A stretch of 64,000 nt of DNA from Adiantum capillus-veneris (GCA_014529385.2 CM043945.1:152805741-152869740); one strand, 5' to 3'; numbered from the stretch's first letter, positions 47,401 to 56,466 are shown. Numbers and translations: made by a program. The notes: generated by a model from the sequence alone, not told the origin.

Positions 47401-50400
47401 CGGTATTTGCATGGAATTCCAAAGTTGTTAGAGTGAATAAAGATCTCTTTTGCACATTTTCGAGAGCGACCCGTTGGGAGTTCGATTTAGACTTAGCGTG
47501 ATTTGACAAACGTTTGCTTATAGACCAAGATGAGGCTCTTGCTATGGCCTTTGATTACATTGATGTACTATTTTCTATTGAGCCGATGACAAAATGCCAT
47601 TCTCCAGGCTAAGGGAGAGGTTTGGTCTGATGTTTGGCCTCTCGTGATTGAGGACTTCTATTGGATCGGTAGTATATTTTTCCTATCTGAGTGATGCACT
47701 GATGTTTCCTATGGTTTCCGGGCTAATTTCTCATATACGAAGGGCAGGGATTTCTCTCACTTGGATATACACTTATATATCTTTCTTTCCTGATCTCATT
47801 CAGGCCTTTTAGACTGGTTTTGTTCTGTACAAATGCATCTTGGGCAATATCGTCACCTTTTACGAGGCTATTGAGTGGGAGAAACAGCCAGGACAGCCAA
47901 TGGCTATTATACTTCTCTACTTTGAGAAGGCATATGATTGGGTGGACACGGGTTTCTTAAGAGGGCACCATGCAGCGGATAGGTCTTCTAGAGCAGTGGA
48001 TTGTGGGAATTGCCTCTCGCTATATAGGGTCTGCCTCTAGTGCTGTCACTCTCAGGGTCATATTGGAGGTTGTTTTCATGTGTCTCATTTTGTATGTCAG
48101 GGATGCCCGCTGGCTTTGTTTTTGTTCTTATTCTTTGCTGAGGTCATGTCCCATTACTTGAGAGGTCGGACTTCTCAGCTATGTGGTCTCCGTATGCCCT
48201 TGTAAACACAACTTGATTTTCTAGATTAGAGTATGCAGATGCTCGTTGTTTACTCATTATGCTCCACATATCTTGGACAGGTTCAGGCTGCTCTCGCTAC
48301 CTTCTGCTTGTCAAGTGGTTGCTATTATCAGCTGGCACAAGTCCTTTTGTTTTTTGGTGGGATGTGAGGATTGTCAGTTGTGGGGAGTATAGGAGCATTT
48401 CACTTGATTGGCACGAGGCTAGACCTGCATATATCGTGGTTTTCATGTGTGTATTGATGTATTGCTTGAGTAGCAGTTTGAGCCAGTCTTACAGTCCATT
48501 AAGAGGAAGCTTTGCCATTGGTCCTTAATGCATTTGTCATTGGCTGGCAGAGCAAGCTTGCGACAGCCTGGTTTACTACCTTCTGTCTGACTCTAGGTCA
48601 CCTATATTGTATAGAAATGTGACCCTCTCTCTACCCCTGAAACTCATTATCCAGCTGTATAAGCACTCTTTTGAGGAAGTGAGTTATTGCTCTGGGGTCA
48701 ATTCTCTTCCATTTATAATTTTTTTGTGTCTCCTCTCTTCATTCCTTCGTATTGTTGGGGTCTCTGAGTGCTCAGGTAAAGTTGAACAATTCTTAAAACA
48801 ATTGCATGTGGATAGAGACATCTTATTGCTAGTATAGCAAAAGCTAGTGTCCCAGCTAGCGTTAATTGTGGTAAGAGTGCAGTCACAAATGACTCCACCT
48901 CCCAAGCTCTTGTTCTGCTTGTTGCTTGTTTCCCATTCTAACCAAAATGTCATCCATAGCGAGAAATAGTTGTTTTGCTTTGTTTGGCATATGCTATTAG
49001 TGGACATCATGAAGATGATGGCAAATTTTTCCCTTTGTTTTGTTGTTAAAGATCGGTATTTTCTCTAATGGAGATCTATGAAGCTGCAATAGAGAAATCA
49101 TAATCCAATGTGTAGCAAACTTAGCAATGGATGGGCTTCTTCTGTCTTCTTTAGATGGTAAATTTACTCATGAGTTATTCAATGTGTAGCAAACATTTTG
49201 CATAGCGGAAGCACTTCTTCCTTACTGGAATAGTGTCTTTCTTTAGATGATAAATTTACTCCGGGTGTTTCCAGCAATAAATGCACAAGAAGAGACCAGG
49301 CTTGTCAAGCACGCACTTAACTTCAACATTTTGAGAAGTTTTATGAGTACGTTTTATTAGTAGGAATCCTTTTCCTCTGCCATTATCTATCCAATGATTT
49401 TTTTTGTAAGGTCATGTTTTGGGACATCACTTTCAATCTAATGTTTCATATAGAGGTTGCGAAGCAGTTTCTGTTTTCTTGGTCTAAGGTTCATGTGCAA
49501 GGAAAGTTCCTGAAATTGTTTTTTTTCCCTGTAATTTCTGTGAGAAAATACGTAAAAAAGGAAAGCAAGTATCATGTAGGAGTCTAGAGAAAGAGAAATC
49601 AATAAGCTAGACAAATTAGTGCGTTTCACTCACAGAGTAGGGTTTATTGGGCAATGTGTGTTTGACTTAGATATGCTGATGTGCATTACGCTTTTGGAGT
49701 ACGACTTGTTGCCCTTTCTGAGAGTTAACTTGTTTTTGCTTGTGCACAGCCTGGACCAAGAGACACCACCATGCAGTGTTTTATAAAGCGGGACAGGATT
49801 TCCTCAACATACTACCTGTATCTAAGTTTAACTTCAAGTAAGAATAAGGGCTATTTATCCTTGGCTACAATAATTTCAAGTGGTTTGAGTGTTGAATAAA
49901 TTGCTGAAAATGAGGACAAACCTTACTTAGAGGATGATCTTCAATGTTGAGGGTGTTATTGAGAATGAGGATAAGCAGTAATTGGATGATGAATGTTTTC
50001 AAAAATTTGGACTCTTGTGTAGTATGCAGAAATTGCCCTATGAAGCATATATTTTTTCTCTTTTTGGAAGAGAGATTGTGTCAAACAGGCTACTGGCTCT
50101 GCCAATAAGATTCCTCCTGTTTTGCAAGTGTCAATCTTTACACCTTTCATGCCCTTTTTAGGTGTTGGCTTGTGAGGTACGCTGCCACTTAGCTTTCATA
50201 GTCTTTTACTTCCTTCTGAAGCATCTTGAGTATCCCCCAAAGCACGATGCTCTCATGAATCGCACAAAAAGTGCATATCAGGTGTCTAGACTTCGAAAGA
50301 CAGCTTCATTTTGTGAAGGACATCATATTGTGAAGAAGCTCTGTTTTAGTTTTCATGGTTTTTAACTTCCTGCTGAAGCGTCTGAATATCTCCCAAAGCA

Positions 50401-52051
50401 TATTAGGTGTCTGGATTTGCTAAGAGAGCTTTATTTTGTGGAGAAGCTCTGCTCTTTTTTATTTTTCATGGTTTTTTACTTCTTGCTGAAGCATCTGAAT
50501 ATCTCGTAAAGCACTATGCTCAGAGTCTAGATTTCAAAAGAGAGCTTCATTTTGTCAAGGACATCATATTGTGAAGAAGCTCTTGAGCTTAAACGAATAT
50601 TTTAGATCTCTTGATATAAACTCTTCAGTACATACTACTGCTTTTCTAACACTCCTTTAAGGACCAGCGGATAACTTATTCAGTACCCAGGAGGTAGAAA
50701 AACGAAAGATTGACAGGTACAATTTAGGACATTACAGCTCTTGATGCTCAACTTTCCAATGGCCACCTCCTATCAGATTTTTAGATTTTGAAACAAATTT
50801 CCTGCTATTAGAGCATGGCCCGTATAATCTCGAACTGTAGCCCACTGTTATGTCATCCTAACGATGATTCTGTGCGCCATGGAAGCATCTATTGGTAAGT
50901 TCTAAATCCTTCTCTTTGATTTTTTCCTCCATTGCCTGCAACCTGTACTGAATGTTTTGAACAGGTTGGTGCCAAGGAGAGTTGCCAAAATTTACCAATT
51001 ATGCTTCCTACATGTTGCGTCAACTAGCTACTTCTACCTGTTGTTACATTCACACACATGTTGTTGATTTTTAAGACTGCATTGGGGCCATCCTTGCTGC
51101 AGGACATTCATAGTTTTAAGGTTTTGACTATTTTTCCGAGCTGTTGTTTTTCCCAGCGCTGGTAGATAATGGGAAATTCGTCCTGGCTGCACGGAAATTT
51201 AGGCGGGCGACCAGCTCAGACTACATCATATCGCTCGATGCTGATGATATGTCTCGAGGGGGTGAAACGTATGTGGGAAAATTGAGGTAAATACTATCCT
51301 GTTTGACTTTGTCGGAGGGTCTAATCAGCTGTTTCTTGAGATCATGAGTATCTGCAATGCGATATTCAGGTCTAATTTTCTGGGCACAAAGTTCACCATC
51401 TATGAAAGCAATCCATGTCACTGTGGTGCAGTTGCGTCGATCAGTCGGCCAAGCAAGAGGGTTGGGCCTAAGCAAAACCCACTTCCTCAGACGCCAGCAG
51501 GAACTTGTGATGTAGCTCATATATCTTATGAGCTTAACATGTTAGGAACAAGAGGACCTAGACGAATGCAGTGTATTCTTCACTCTATTCCGGTGTCTGC
51601 AGTAGTTGATGGTGGAAGTGCTACAATTGCGACAGAGTCTTTGGGTTCTAACGATCAGGCTGTTCGTTCAATATCGCATCTTAAATCCCAAGTAACTGCT
51701 CCATCTGTTGGCAACGTTGGCAACACAGAAGCTGAGGCGATCAATGAGGAGAAGGGGAAAGATGCACCGCTGACTCTCAAGAACAAGTCACCTCGTTGGC
51801 ATGAACAACTTCAGTGCTGGTGCCTAAACTTCAAAGGGCGTGTGACGGTGGCTTCAGTGAAAAACTTTCAACTTGTTGCTGCAATAGAGCCTTCTGCTGA
51901 ACCTACGCAAACCGACCAGGAGAAGGTTTTGTTACAATTTGGGAAAATTGGGAAGGATACGTTCACTATGGATTACCGGTACCCCTTATCAGCCTTTCAA
52001 GCATTTTCTATATGTCTAAGCAGCTTCGATACCAAATTGGCCCGTGAATAA
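22504..52051 (+). CDS. TLP: Tubby-like F-box protein, four coding exons, 427 aa
   Basis: Coding exons are 22504-22887, 49750-49837, 51157-51286 and 51370-52051; the codon phases match and all introns are GT...AG. Residues about 62-117 form the F-box ([18 protein letters not shown] ... [10 protein letters not shown]). Such proteins join SCF-type ubiquitin ligases through SKP1. Residues 129-427 form the tubby domain, known to bind phosphoinositides at the plasma membrane: [54 protein letters not shown] and the C-terminal [15 protein letters not shown]. Length and order match plant TLPs. The ATG at 22504 gives the usual start ([10 protein letters not shown]). An upstream in-frame ATG at 22342 would add residues unlike the family. 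Odd points: a 26,862-bp first coding intron full of retroelements, and Arg where plant TLPs end in ACE. No stop or frameshift is present, so it is likely functional. Confidence 0.93.
22888..26288 (+). other. Left part of the giant TLP intron
   Basis: About 3.4 kb of intron with no recognisable gene. It holds a CT run (about 24804-24843) followed by 16 C (24846-24861). A short open stretch at 25833-25961 ([20 protein letters not shown]...) ends at a GTAATG donor-like site and could be a stray exon, but I do not recognise it. CA-rich repeats lie near 26036-26070. Confidence 0.6.
24804..24861. repeat. (CT)n followed by C16
   Basis: A CT dinucleotide run of about 40 bp, then 16 consecutive C after TAA. 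Confidence 0.9.
26289..27200 (-). repeat. Old, diverged LTR of the intron family
   Basis: Starts TGTCAGGTGCAACGGA, close to the LTR 3' end TGTTAGGTGCAGCGGA (complement) of the younger copies. It then follows their order: GACTGAGAGA near 26420, an expanded GA run (26433-26478), GCGACACC near 26490, CTCTCAAGGGCCCC near 26520, and AAACGCT-type motifs from about 26770. No primer site or internal region adjoins it. The right end is approximate. Confidence 0.55.
26433..26478. repeat. (GA)n microsatellite inside the old LTR
   Basis: About 45 bp of GA dinucleotides at the place where the related LTRs carry only a short GAGAGAGAGA stretch. Confidence 0.9.
27357..28558 (+). repeat. Element A 5' LTR
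   Basis: About 1202 bp, TGTCATGTGACA ... CACCTTACA. A TATATAAG box lies at 27677-27684. The downstream half carries many AGCGTTTT-like motifs, then a CT-rich tract at 28367-28389. Confidence 0.88.
27677..27684 (+). promoter_or_regulatory. LTR TATA box
   Basis: TATATAAG in element A's 5' LTR. The same position in B's 3' LTR reads TATATAAG (about 33713-33720). Confidence 0.6.
28560..28571 (+). other. Element A primer-binding site
   Basis: TGGTATCAGAGC, a perfect match to the plant initiator-Met tRNA type, one base after the LTR. Confidence 0.93.
28999..29742 (+). pseudogene. Gag-like protein of element A, N-terminal part
   Basis: The ATG at 28999 ([11 protein letters not shown]) is the start shared by all copies; an in-frame ATG at 28978 is also possible. 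Order: a Gly/Pro/Ser-rich head ending [15 protein letters not shown]; a very charged Arg/Glu helix (about residues 40-140: [20 protein letters not shown] and so on) likely to be coiled coil; [11 protein letters not shown]; then His/Asp-rich repeats ([26 protein letters not shown]). It stops at 29740-29742. Family members continue beyond this point, and here the downstream part is read only in broken frames up to the B insertion. There is no protease, polymerase or integrase. Confidence 0.75.
30075..30079. repeat. Target duplication CGACC, left of element B
   Basis: CGACC just before B's 5' LTR, repeated at 36113-36117 just after B's 3' LTR. Confidence 0.92.
30080..31279 (+). repeat. Element B 5' LTR
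   Basis: 1200 bp, starts with the 12-bp palindrome TGTCACGTGACA and ends CACATTACA. It lacks the TAGTTAATATATAAG stretch found in the 3' LTR, so it has no TATA box at that position. Confidence 0.92.
31280..31292 (+). other. Element B primer-binding site
   Basis: TTGGTATCAGAGC directly after the LTR, initiator-Met tRNA type. Confidence 0.93.
31754..33379 (+). pseudogene. Gag-like protein of element B, one early stop
   Basis: The family start [13 protein letters not shown] at 31754 meets a TAA at 31793-31795; the rest is open to 33379 (504 codons from the internal Met at 31865). Order: a charged coiled-coil region; [20 protein letters not shown]; a run of His/Asp repeats (about residues 120-220 of the open part) with units such as KHDDLDAND and KHDDLNDIA; a conserved C-terminal half with [29 protein letters not shown]-like and [17 protein letters not shown] segments; and a tail [16 protein letters not shown] that faintly resembles a chromodomain. 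The stop codon lies upstream of two possible restart ATGs. No known family was recognised for the C-terminal half. Confidence 0.75.
34067..34375 (+). repeat. Four tandem hairpin units of about 75 bp
   Basis: Each unit has an inner stem of the form GATGCGTCAC ... GTGACAGGGAGCATC and an outer stem that differs from unit to unit, for example GGATACTTCT/AGAAGTATCC in the second and GGGTATTCC/GGGATATCC in the fourth. The first unit uses AGTGCGTCATT ... AATGACGGGAGCACT. Pairing is kept although the sequence changes. Confidence 0.75.
34709..34770. repeat. A-rich homopolymer tract
   Basis: About 60 bp of A with scattered G, just upstream of the solo LTR's TATA box. Confidence 0.9.
34818..34824 (+). 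promoter_or_regulatory. TATA box of the solo LTR
   Basis: TATAAAA in GAGCTATAAAAGCACC, with a poly(A) signal about 430 bp downstream, as in an LTR. Confidence 0.6.
36118..36537 (+). pseudogene. Element A, remaining C-terminal gag-like coding
   Basis: Continues element A after element [21 protein letters not shown] then [18 protein letters not shown] and [13 protein letters not shown], matching the C-terminal half in B. A frameshift near 36370 changes the tail; the family-type tail resumes in another frame ([10 protein letters not shown], then [11 protein letters not shown]) before the purine tract. Confidence 0.75.
36538..37348 (+). repeat. Element A 3' LTR, truncated
   Basis: Starts TGTCACGTGACA after GAAAAGGAGAGGA and matches A's 5' LTR to CGCAGATT at about 37348. 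There it abruptly meets LTR sequence in the opposite orientation. Confidence 0.85.
37349..38355 (-). repeat. Element E 3' LTR, truncated
   Basis: Minus-strand LTR; its start is at 38355 (TGTCACGTGCACATC on the minus strand) and it is cut at about 37349. It matches E's 5' LTR (44313-45458) better than the other copies, sharing for example a CGATGTCGAGGTCGACGGTG-like segment. Confidence 0.85.
38356..39424 (-). pseudogene. Element E, C-terminal half of the gag-like ORF
   Basis: On the minus strand from 39424: [11 protein letters not shown], a short His/Asp repeat part, [20 protein letters not shown], and the conserved tail [20 protein letters not shown] to about 38367, spread over several frames. 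A purine tract then leads into the LTR at 38355. The upstream half of the same element is at 43438-44312, with element D between them. Confidence 0.75.
39420..39424. repeat. Target duplication ACATC, left of element D
   Basis: ACATC at 39420-39424 and again at 43438-43442, flanking the element D interval. Joining across it restores a continuous gag-like frame (KEM then LRLFSQV). Confidence 0.88.
40431..41312 (+). repeat. LTR fragment G, plus orientation
   Basis: Begins abruptly in mid-LTR (GCAGTAGGAGCACC) and ends with the intact LTR end GCACCTAACA at 41312. It carries about ten AGCGTTTT-type motifs. It is probably the 3' LTR of a plus-strand element once inserted in D, the rest having been deleted. 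Confidence 0.8.
41313..41927 (-). pseudogene. Element D gag-like ORF, N-terminal part
   Basis: Start [17 protein letters not shown] at 41927, a TAA at 41867-41865, then an open charged coiled-coil region ([19 protein letters not shown] ...), [14 protein letters not shown] and His/Asp repeats ([18 protein letters not shown]). It breaks into stops near 41400 and is cut at 41313 by fragment G. Confidence 0.75.
42437..43437 (-). repeat. Element D 5' LTR
   Basis: 1001 bp; the minus-strand start is TGTCACGTGACA at 43437, and the end (complement TGTTAGGTGCAG) is at 42437, next to the primer site complement GCTCTGATACCAA. Confidence 0.9.
43438..44312 (-). pseudogene. Element E leader and N-terminal gag-like ORF
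   Basis: Primer site complement at 44300-44312, then the leader, start [17 protein letters not shown] at 43829, a frame change near 43690, and the charged coiled coil ([18 protein letters not shown]) up to HMKEM at 43438, where element D entered. Confidence 0.75.
44313..45458 (-). repeat. Element E 5' LTR
   Basis: 1146 bp between the primer site complement (44300-44312) and the LTR start at 45458, which reads TGTCACGTTTAC on the minus strand. The palindromic end has therefore decayed. Confidence 0.88.
45459..45818 (-). mobile_element. Element F leader, cut by element E
   Basis: Primer site complement GCTCTGATACCAA at 45806-45818 followed by about 350 bp of family leader, ending exactly where E's LTR begins. 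The rest of F was presumably lost in the deletion that produced the 37348/37349 junction. Confidence 0.7.
45819..46945 (-). repeat. Element F 5' LTR
   Basis: 1127 bp, minus strand; the start has decayed to TGCCACGTGCAC (46945) and the end to a CG-altered CGTAAGGTGCAG (45819). It is the outermost copy on the right, which fits it being the oldest of the minus-strand set. Confidence 0.82.
46946..47519 (+). other. Intron sequence, nothing firm
   Basis: No recognisable gene. Parts read as broken frames that may be the upstream end of the LINE relic to the right, but no motif supports this. Confidence 0.4.
47520..48600 (+). pseudogene. LINE reverse transcriptase relic
   Basis: Scattered frames give [19 protein letters not shown], then [14 protein letters not shown] (the usual LDFEKAYDxVDW block), then [18 protein letters not shown] in another frame, then a [10 protein letters not shown]-like stretch and [13 protein letters not shown] near 48540, the conserved end of plant LINE polymerases. 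It is full of stops and frameshifts. It lies inside the TLP intron in the sense orientation. Confidence 0.7.
48601..49749 (+). other. Right end of the giant TLP intron
   Basis: About 1.1 kb without coding signals, ending in a pyrimidine-rich stretch and the CACAG acceptor before exon 2. Confidence 0.6.
49750..49837 (+). CDS. TLP: TLP exon 2: first strand of the tubby domain
   Basis: The acceptor GTGCACAG ends at 49749. The exon encodes [16 protein letters not shown] and [12 protein letters not shown], and ends in phase 1 before donor GTAAGA at 49838. The first residues complete the KQ/PGPRD junction of plant TLPs. Confidence 0.92.
50199..50584 (+). repeat. Three degenerate tandem units in TLP intron 2
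   Basis: A phrase such as CTGAAGCATCTTGAGTATC ... GTGTCTAGACTT ... GAGCTTCATTTTGTGAAGG ... ATTGTGAAGAAGCTCT recurs about three times (from near 50199, 50347 and 50452) with internal deletions. No coding potential. Confidence 0.65.
51157..51286 (+). CDS. TLP: TLP exon 3: tubby domain
   Basis: The acceptor TTCCCAG ends at 51156. Joined to exon 2 it gives [17 protein letters not shown] and [16 protein letters not shown], ending TYVGKL plus a split Arg codon (phase 2) before GTAAAT at 51287. Confidence 0.92.
51370..52051 (+). CDS. TLP: TLP exon 4: end of the tubby domain and stop
   Basis: The acceptor ATATTCAG ends at 51369. It begins [12 protein letters not shown], holds a poorly conserved acidic insert (about residues 285-335) and both tubby signatures: [14 protein letters not shown] and [16 protein letters not shown]. 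Stop TAA is at 52049-52051. Confidence 0.94.
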
Positions 52052-55000
52052 ATAAACCGGCGATACTTGTATGCGGATCAATCTCCTAGTACGTTGAATT
52101 ATGTACTTCCAAGGCAAAGCAGTTGATCAAGAGTGTAATCCTTCATCCAACAGAAAAGCTGGCTGCAGGTAGGGGTCAGCTCTTTGTTGATGTTGAAGCA
52201 TCAGGATGCTGGGCTTAGTTGTTGACAAGGTGCTTATGCCTGACAAAGGACTTTCACCTCATTGTCAGTCTTTGTTTTGTGTCAACGTGAGCTATCCCTT
52301 CTTATGCCATATGCATAACGGTTGGTGCTACATAATGTTGATCTATTTGTACTCCACAGAAATGGGCCTGTAAAAAACAAAAGCAGTACAAGGTACACAG
52401 TTATAAGAGCAAATTTGCCTTTGCCGGCAGTCGTTTGTACCTCCGGTTTGTTCATAATAGCTAGCTCTTGCTTGACTTGGGTCCTGGCAAGATTCAGACA
52501 TCTCTCATGCCTTGTGTTACTTAGTGAGTTTTGTGGTTTCCTTAATGGTCATGGATCGAGAGTATTGCAAGATTGTTAGCAACAGATCACGGGCCACACA
52601 CAGATTCATTCACGAACTGTTTAATATACAGCACAACTAGTAGTTGAGAGCTTCTCACGGTGTTTTGCATTCATTAGCTTTTCTCTATCCGTGCATGCAT
52701 GTTTGCCTGCATACATGCATGTCCATCTCCGTGTGTGTGAGCGCATGTGCATGGACATGTGTGCGCTTACTCATTCAGATGTATTATGGGGAGAGGAGGG
52801 AGTGGAATTTTGGGTGTAAAGTAAGATGGGCACAGCCATACTGCTGTTCAGAAACCTGTAAACTGCTGGGGCTCGAAATTTCCATCTCGCATAGTGATTA
52901 CAGGGGCTGCTGAATTTTGACCATTGCAAGTCCGGTGCTCACTTGGTAACTGCCCTGAGGGTTTAGATCTGTTCCCTTCTATATGAGAGTAGCAATTGAG
53001 TATGCACTGTGGTATTTTGTTGATCGATTTGAGCCTCTGGATTTGAAGATAAGGCAATTTCAATGAGCCAAGATATGAAGAGTATATTCTCGTGAGTCGA
53101 AAACTTGTCCCATTAGTCCTTGATAGACAGATCTCTTAAGATGGACTTATTGTTTCGGCTGTATCAATTGGGGACCGTTGGATAAAGCTTGTTATTTAGT
53201 GCAACATTGGCAATTTAATGAAGGCAGACCTTTTTGTTTTCCTTCTTTGATATGGTTGTCTCAAAATTCAAAAGAATCACGAGTTTACAACGATATTATA
53301 TGTATGAGTTAAATGCTCTCTCACTGCTCCAAAAGAAAGAATAGATTTCTTTTTATGATTTTTTTTTGGACTTAGTATGCCCCCTAAGTGAAAATCGTGT
53401 GCGGCGAAAATTTCTTCTTAACATTCTTTTTGTGGAGTTTTATTTCGAGGTGGGCCAGTCTAAATTGTAATGAACTCGTTCTTGTAAGAGGGGCATTGAC
53501 TAAGCATTGACTTCTGCACATGCAGGACATGGGGGAGGTAGGTTGACATTCTTTTCCCGATTTTCAAGAGGGACATTTGAGTAGTGGGTCTCAACACTGG
53601 ACTCTTTCCAATCCTCCTATGCCATTGTGACTTTTCACATCGTTTTCTATGCATATTCATGTACCAATGGTTGGTCTTTTTTTCAACGTGCAGAAAGCTT
53701 ATAGCTTCTTTCCTTTCGTCTCATCATTGGATGTCTGCCATAAGTTCTCCAGGTAATTGTCTGCAGCAAAGGGTGAACAACATGAAATATTGAGCAATTT
53801 GAAAACTTTGAGCTAGTAACAAAAATTACTCGGGTGATGCACTCTGTAACATTCAACTTGGAGGTTGTTGCTCTATCAGATTGAGCCAAGGATGCTGCAC
53901 GTAGAAACTTAAGCATATAAAATGAGTAGTTGATGGCCAAGCAAAGGAGATCAGTCCCATTGGGGCTCATTACTTGTCAGGTGAAACAGCAAGAAGCTTA
54001 CTCAGAGATAAAGATTGTCATCTTGAATTGTCATGAATCTTTATGGACACACTCGAGACGATGGAGGAGACTGAATGGGAGATGTTATTTTGGTTACACC
54101 AAAGCTTAGAGGACTTGACTTCAACGGAGGGATTTCATTGGGAGTCCACTTATGAGAGGATGTCATGATGCCTCGGGAGCTCTAGGAGATCTAGAAGGGA
54201 TTGCTAAAGGAGCTACAAGGTAGAGGGTTTCTACCATCAAAGAACATCTATGTACAAGAGGAAGCAGGGTGGACTGTGTTTTGGGATCTTTGAGGTCATG
54301 ACCTTATCCACTCTTTCATCATTTGAACATGACCCATCGGTGTTGGCTACACAATTTTGTTTTCTCCTTGGGCTCTTGTTGTGTAGATCTCATCATGGAA
54401 GAAATGTACTCTTCACATCCATCCGAACCAAGAACTAAAGCAAGCCAACCTCTCCAACACCCTCCCCACCACGATTTATCACACCACCAATCATTTTACA
54501 AGTGGCCTTGAGCATGCATGTTCAACTTGAGAAAATAGCCTCTCATATTTGGATGTTAAGGAACTAAATCCTTTTCAAATTTTGCGAAATATAGTTATAA
54601 TTTTGAGATTTATATAGATATTACCTAGCTACTCATGTATAGGATATTTTTTCTTAAATTACAATAAAAAAGATATGAAATCATCACAATAAATTAGATT
54701 TCCAGAGCCTTGGCCTAGTGTATAATTATAGATATCATTTAGCAAAGGAACTGAGACACATTGGTCCATTAGCCCCACACTCCACACTTTACCACAGCTT
54801 AGATTGCAACATAGGATTATACAAGAGTGAGCAAAACTTGGGAGAGCAACCAATCAAACTGATCTACAAGGGGAGCCCATGCTTGAACTCTTGTGCCATT
54901 GATTGCACACCATTCCCACAATACCCCTTATCATCTTATAAAAATCTCAAGTATTGTTAAATTTTGTTTACAATTGGCAATTGTGTCTACAAGTAATGAG

Positions 55001-56019
55001 TTGGTTTTTAATCAATAAAACAACTCATCACTTGTAGGCACAAGTGGAAATATTTGTGAGGTTATTGAAAATTTCTTATACTTCTATTATTTTTCAAGAT
55101 AAACTACGTGCAAATTGGAGCAACCCATTCAAAGTCAATAACCAGCAAATGGTCTCAAAAGTCCGAGCTAACTTTGCTTCAATTCTATGATTCGATGTGA
55201 CAAACCATCATCATTTGAGGAGGCAAGATTCTAAACCAATAAGACCAAGGTGGGCTTTGGGTATTTTACCCATTTTCTGCGGGCAACATGTGAACTACAC
55301 ACTAAATTGCCAAAAAAGGTCCTAGGCACATTATTTTTTTGGGGTGAAAGAGACCTATGCATAACCATTATTTGACAAATTGTCTCCAAACTTTTAAATA
55401 GCTAGAGAGTGGAGCACACTACTTGAAGCGTTTCATACATGAAAAGTAATAGAGTTTGTGAGCACTCTTCACAGAAGGATAGGTTCTACATCAATGACAA
55501 CATGATATTAAGTGATTGAGGAATAGTGCACTTATATGAGTGCCTGCTTATGCATGCACAAGCATGTGCGTGTGCGCGCACGCACACACACAGTGTTAAC
55601 ATTGCACTGTGAAAATTAGTGAAAAGCACATCATGAGACGCCTCAAGCAGCTCAAGAGGCCTCATTAAGGACGCGCTTGTTTCGCAAGTGACGTCCTGGC
55701 GCTACATTAGCTACCCTAAAGCAATCAAAGATAAGAGGGCTTGATTGCTATAAATTGAAACAATCATGGTATACAAATATCAAAAATGTTTCTGCAGGCT
55801 GGTGATGGCAAGAACTAGCAAGCACGCCAACAGGTATGCTGGTGTTGCTATTCTTGTATCACACGGTATATCCAGCACATAAACAAACTTGCATGAGCCC
55901 TCCTTTTTTCCTCCAATGTTACATATAACCCTTGTGTGCTTTCTTGCGCTGACATCGTCCCTCTTAGCTCTCATGAGCGCAACACATGCAACACCTCCAT
56001 GTCCACTTTCTTGATTTTT
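52052..56019. other. TLP 3' flank and intergenic sequence
   Basis: About 4 kb with no supported gene. The first few hundred bases should contain the TLP 3' UTR, though no clear poly(A) site can be named. A GT/AC-type run lies near 55567-55591, and the rest is AT-rich. Confidence 0.55.
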
Positions 56020-56025
56020 GCTTAC

Positions 56026-56436
56026 CCACAGCCTTTGGGCCTTTCCCTTGGTGAGACACATTCATCTCTTGATCCATGCTTGTTCGAACTTTGCAAGCAA
56101 CCTTCTTTGCTAGAGGGCTTAGTTTGGGTGATAAGAAACTAGAAAGCCTTCCCTGCCTTTGCACTTGGCCCGCTTCCCTAGGCAAGGATAAGGACCTTAA
56201 GCCGTCGTGTATTGCCGGAGTCCCTAAATCAAAATTTGCTTCCCACTTGTCTCCACCAGCTTCATCTACATGTGCATTATCTGTGAGGCCTTGCTCCTTG
56301 CAGTTTGGATAAAAGGTGTCTCTAGGGCGTGATGAGGACCTTCGAATGTCTGAAAAGGAATCGAACCTTTGACGAGCAATTCTTTTGCTTCCATCACTGT
56401 GCATGTCATTAAAATTGCTGCCCATATTCTGTTCAA
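56026..56436 (-). CDS. Possible internal exon of an unidentified gene, minus strand
   Basis: A 411-bp open stretch on the minus strand bounded by a good acceptor (GGATATTTCAG before 56436) and a good donor (GTAAGC, complement at 56020-56025). It reads EQNMGSNFNDMHSDG and SDIRRSSSRPRDTFYPNC, then Ser/Lys-rich sequence (LSSFLSPKLSPLAKKV). Low complexity is limited and there are no stops over 137 codons, which is unusual in this window. I do not recognise a family. It could also be a chance open frame; neighbouring exons were not found. Confidence 0.3.
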
Positions 56437-56465
56437 CTGAAATATCCTTCTAGTTAATAACACCT

Positions 56466-56466
56466 T

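Noticed and set aside
53830-53910. tRNA-like stretch on the minus strand (GGCTCAATCTGATAGAGCA resembles a D-arm/A-box)
   Set aside because: The D-stem GCTC/GAGC is good, but no acceptor stem or GGTTCGAATCC-type B-box follows, and the anticodon stem is irregular. At most a tRNA-derived relic.
56349-56370. Perfect B-box-like GGTTCGATTCC on the minus strand
   Set aside because: No A-box or cloverleaf upstream; it lies inside a stop-free protein-like stretch, so it is likely chance.
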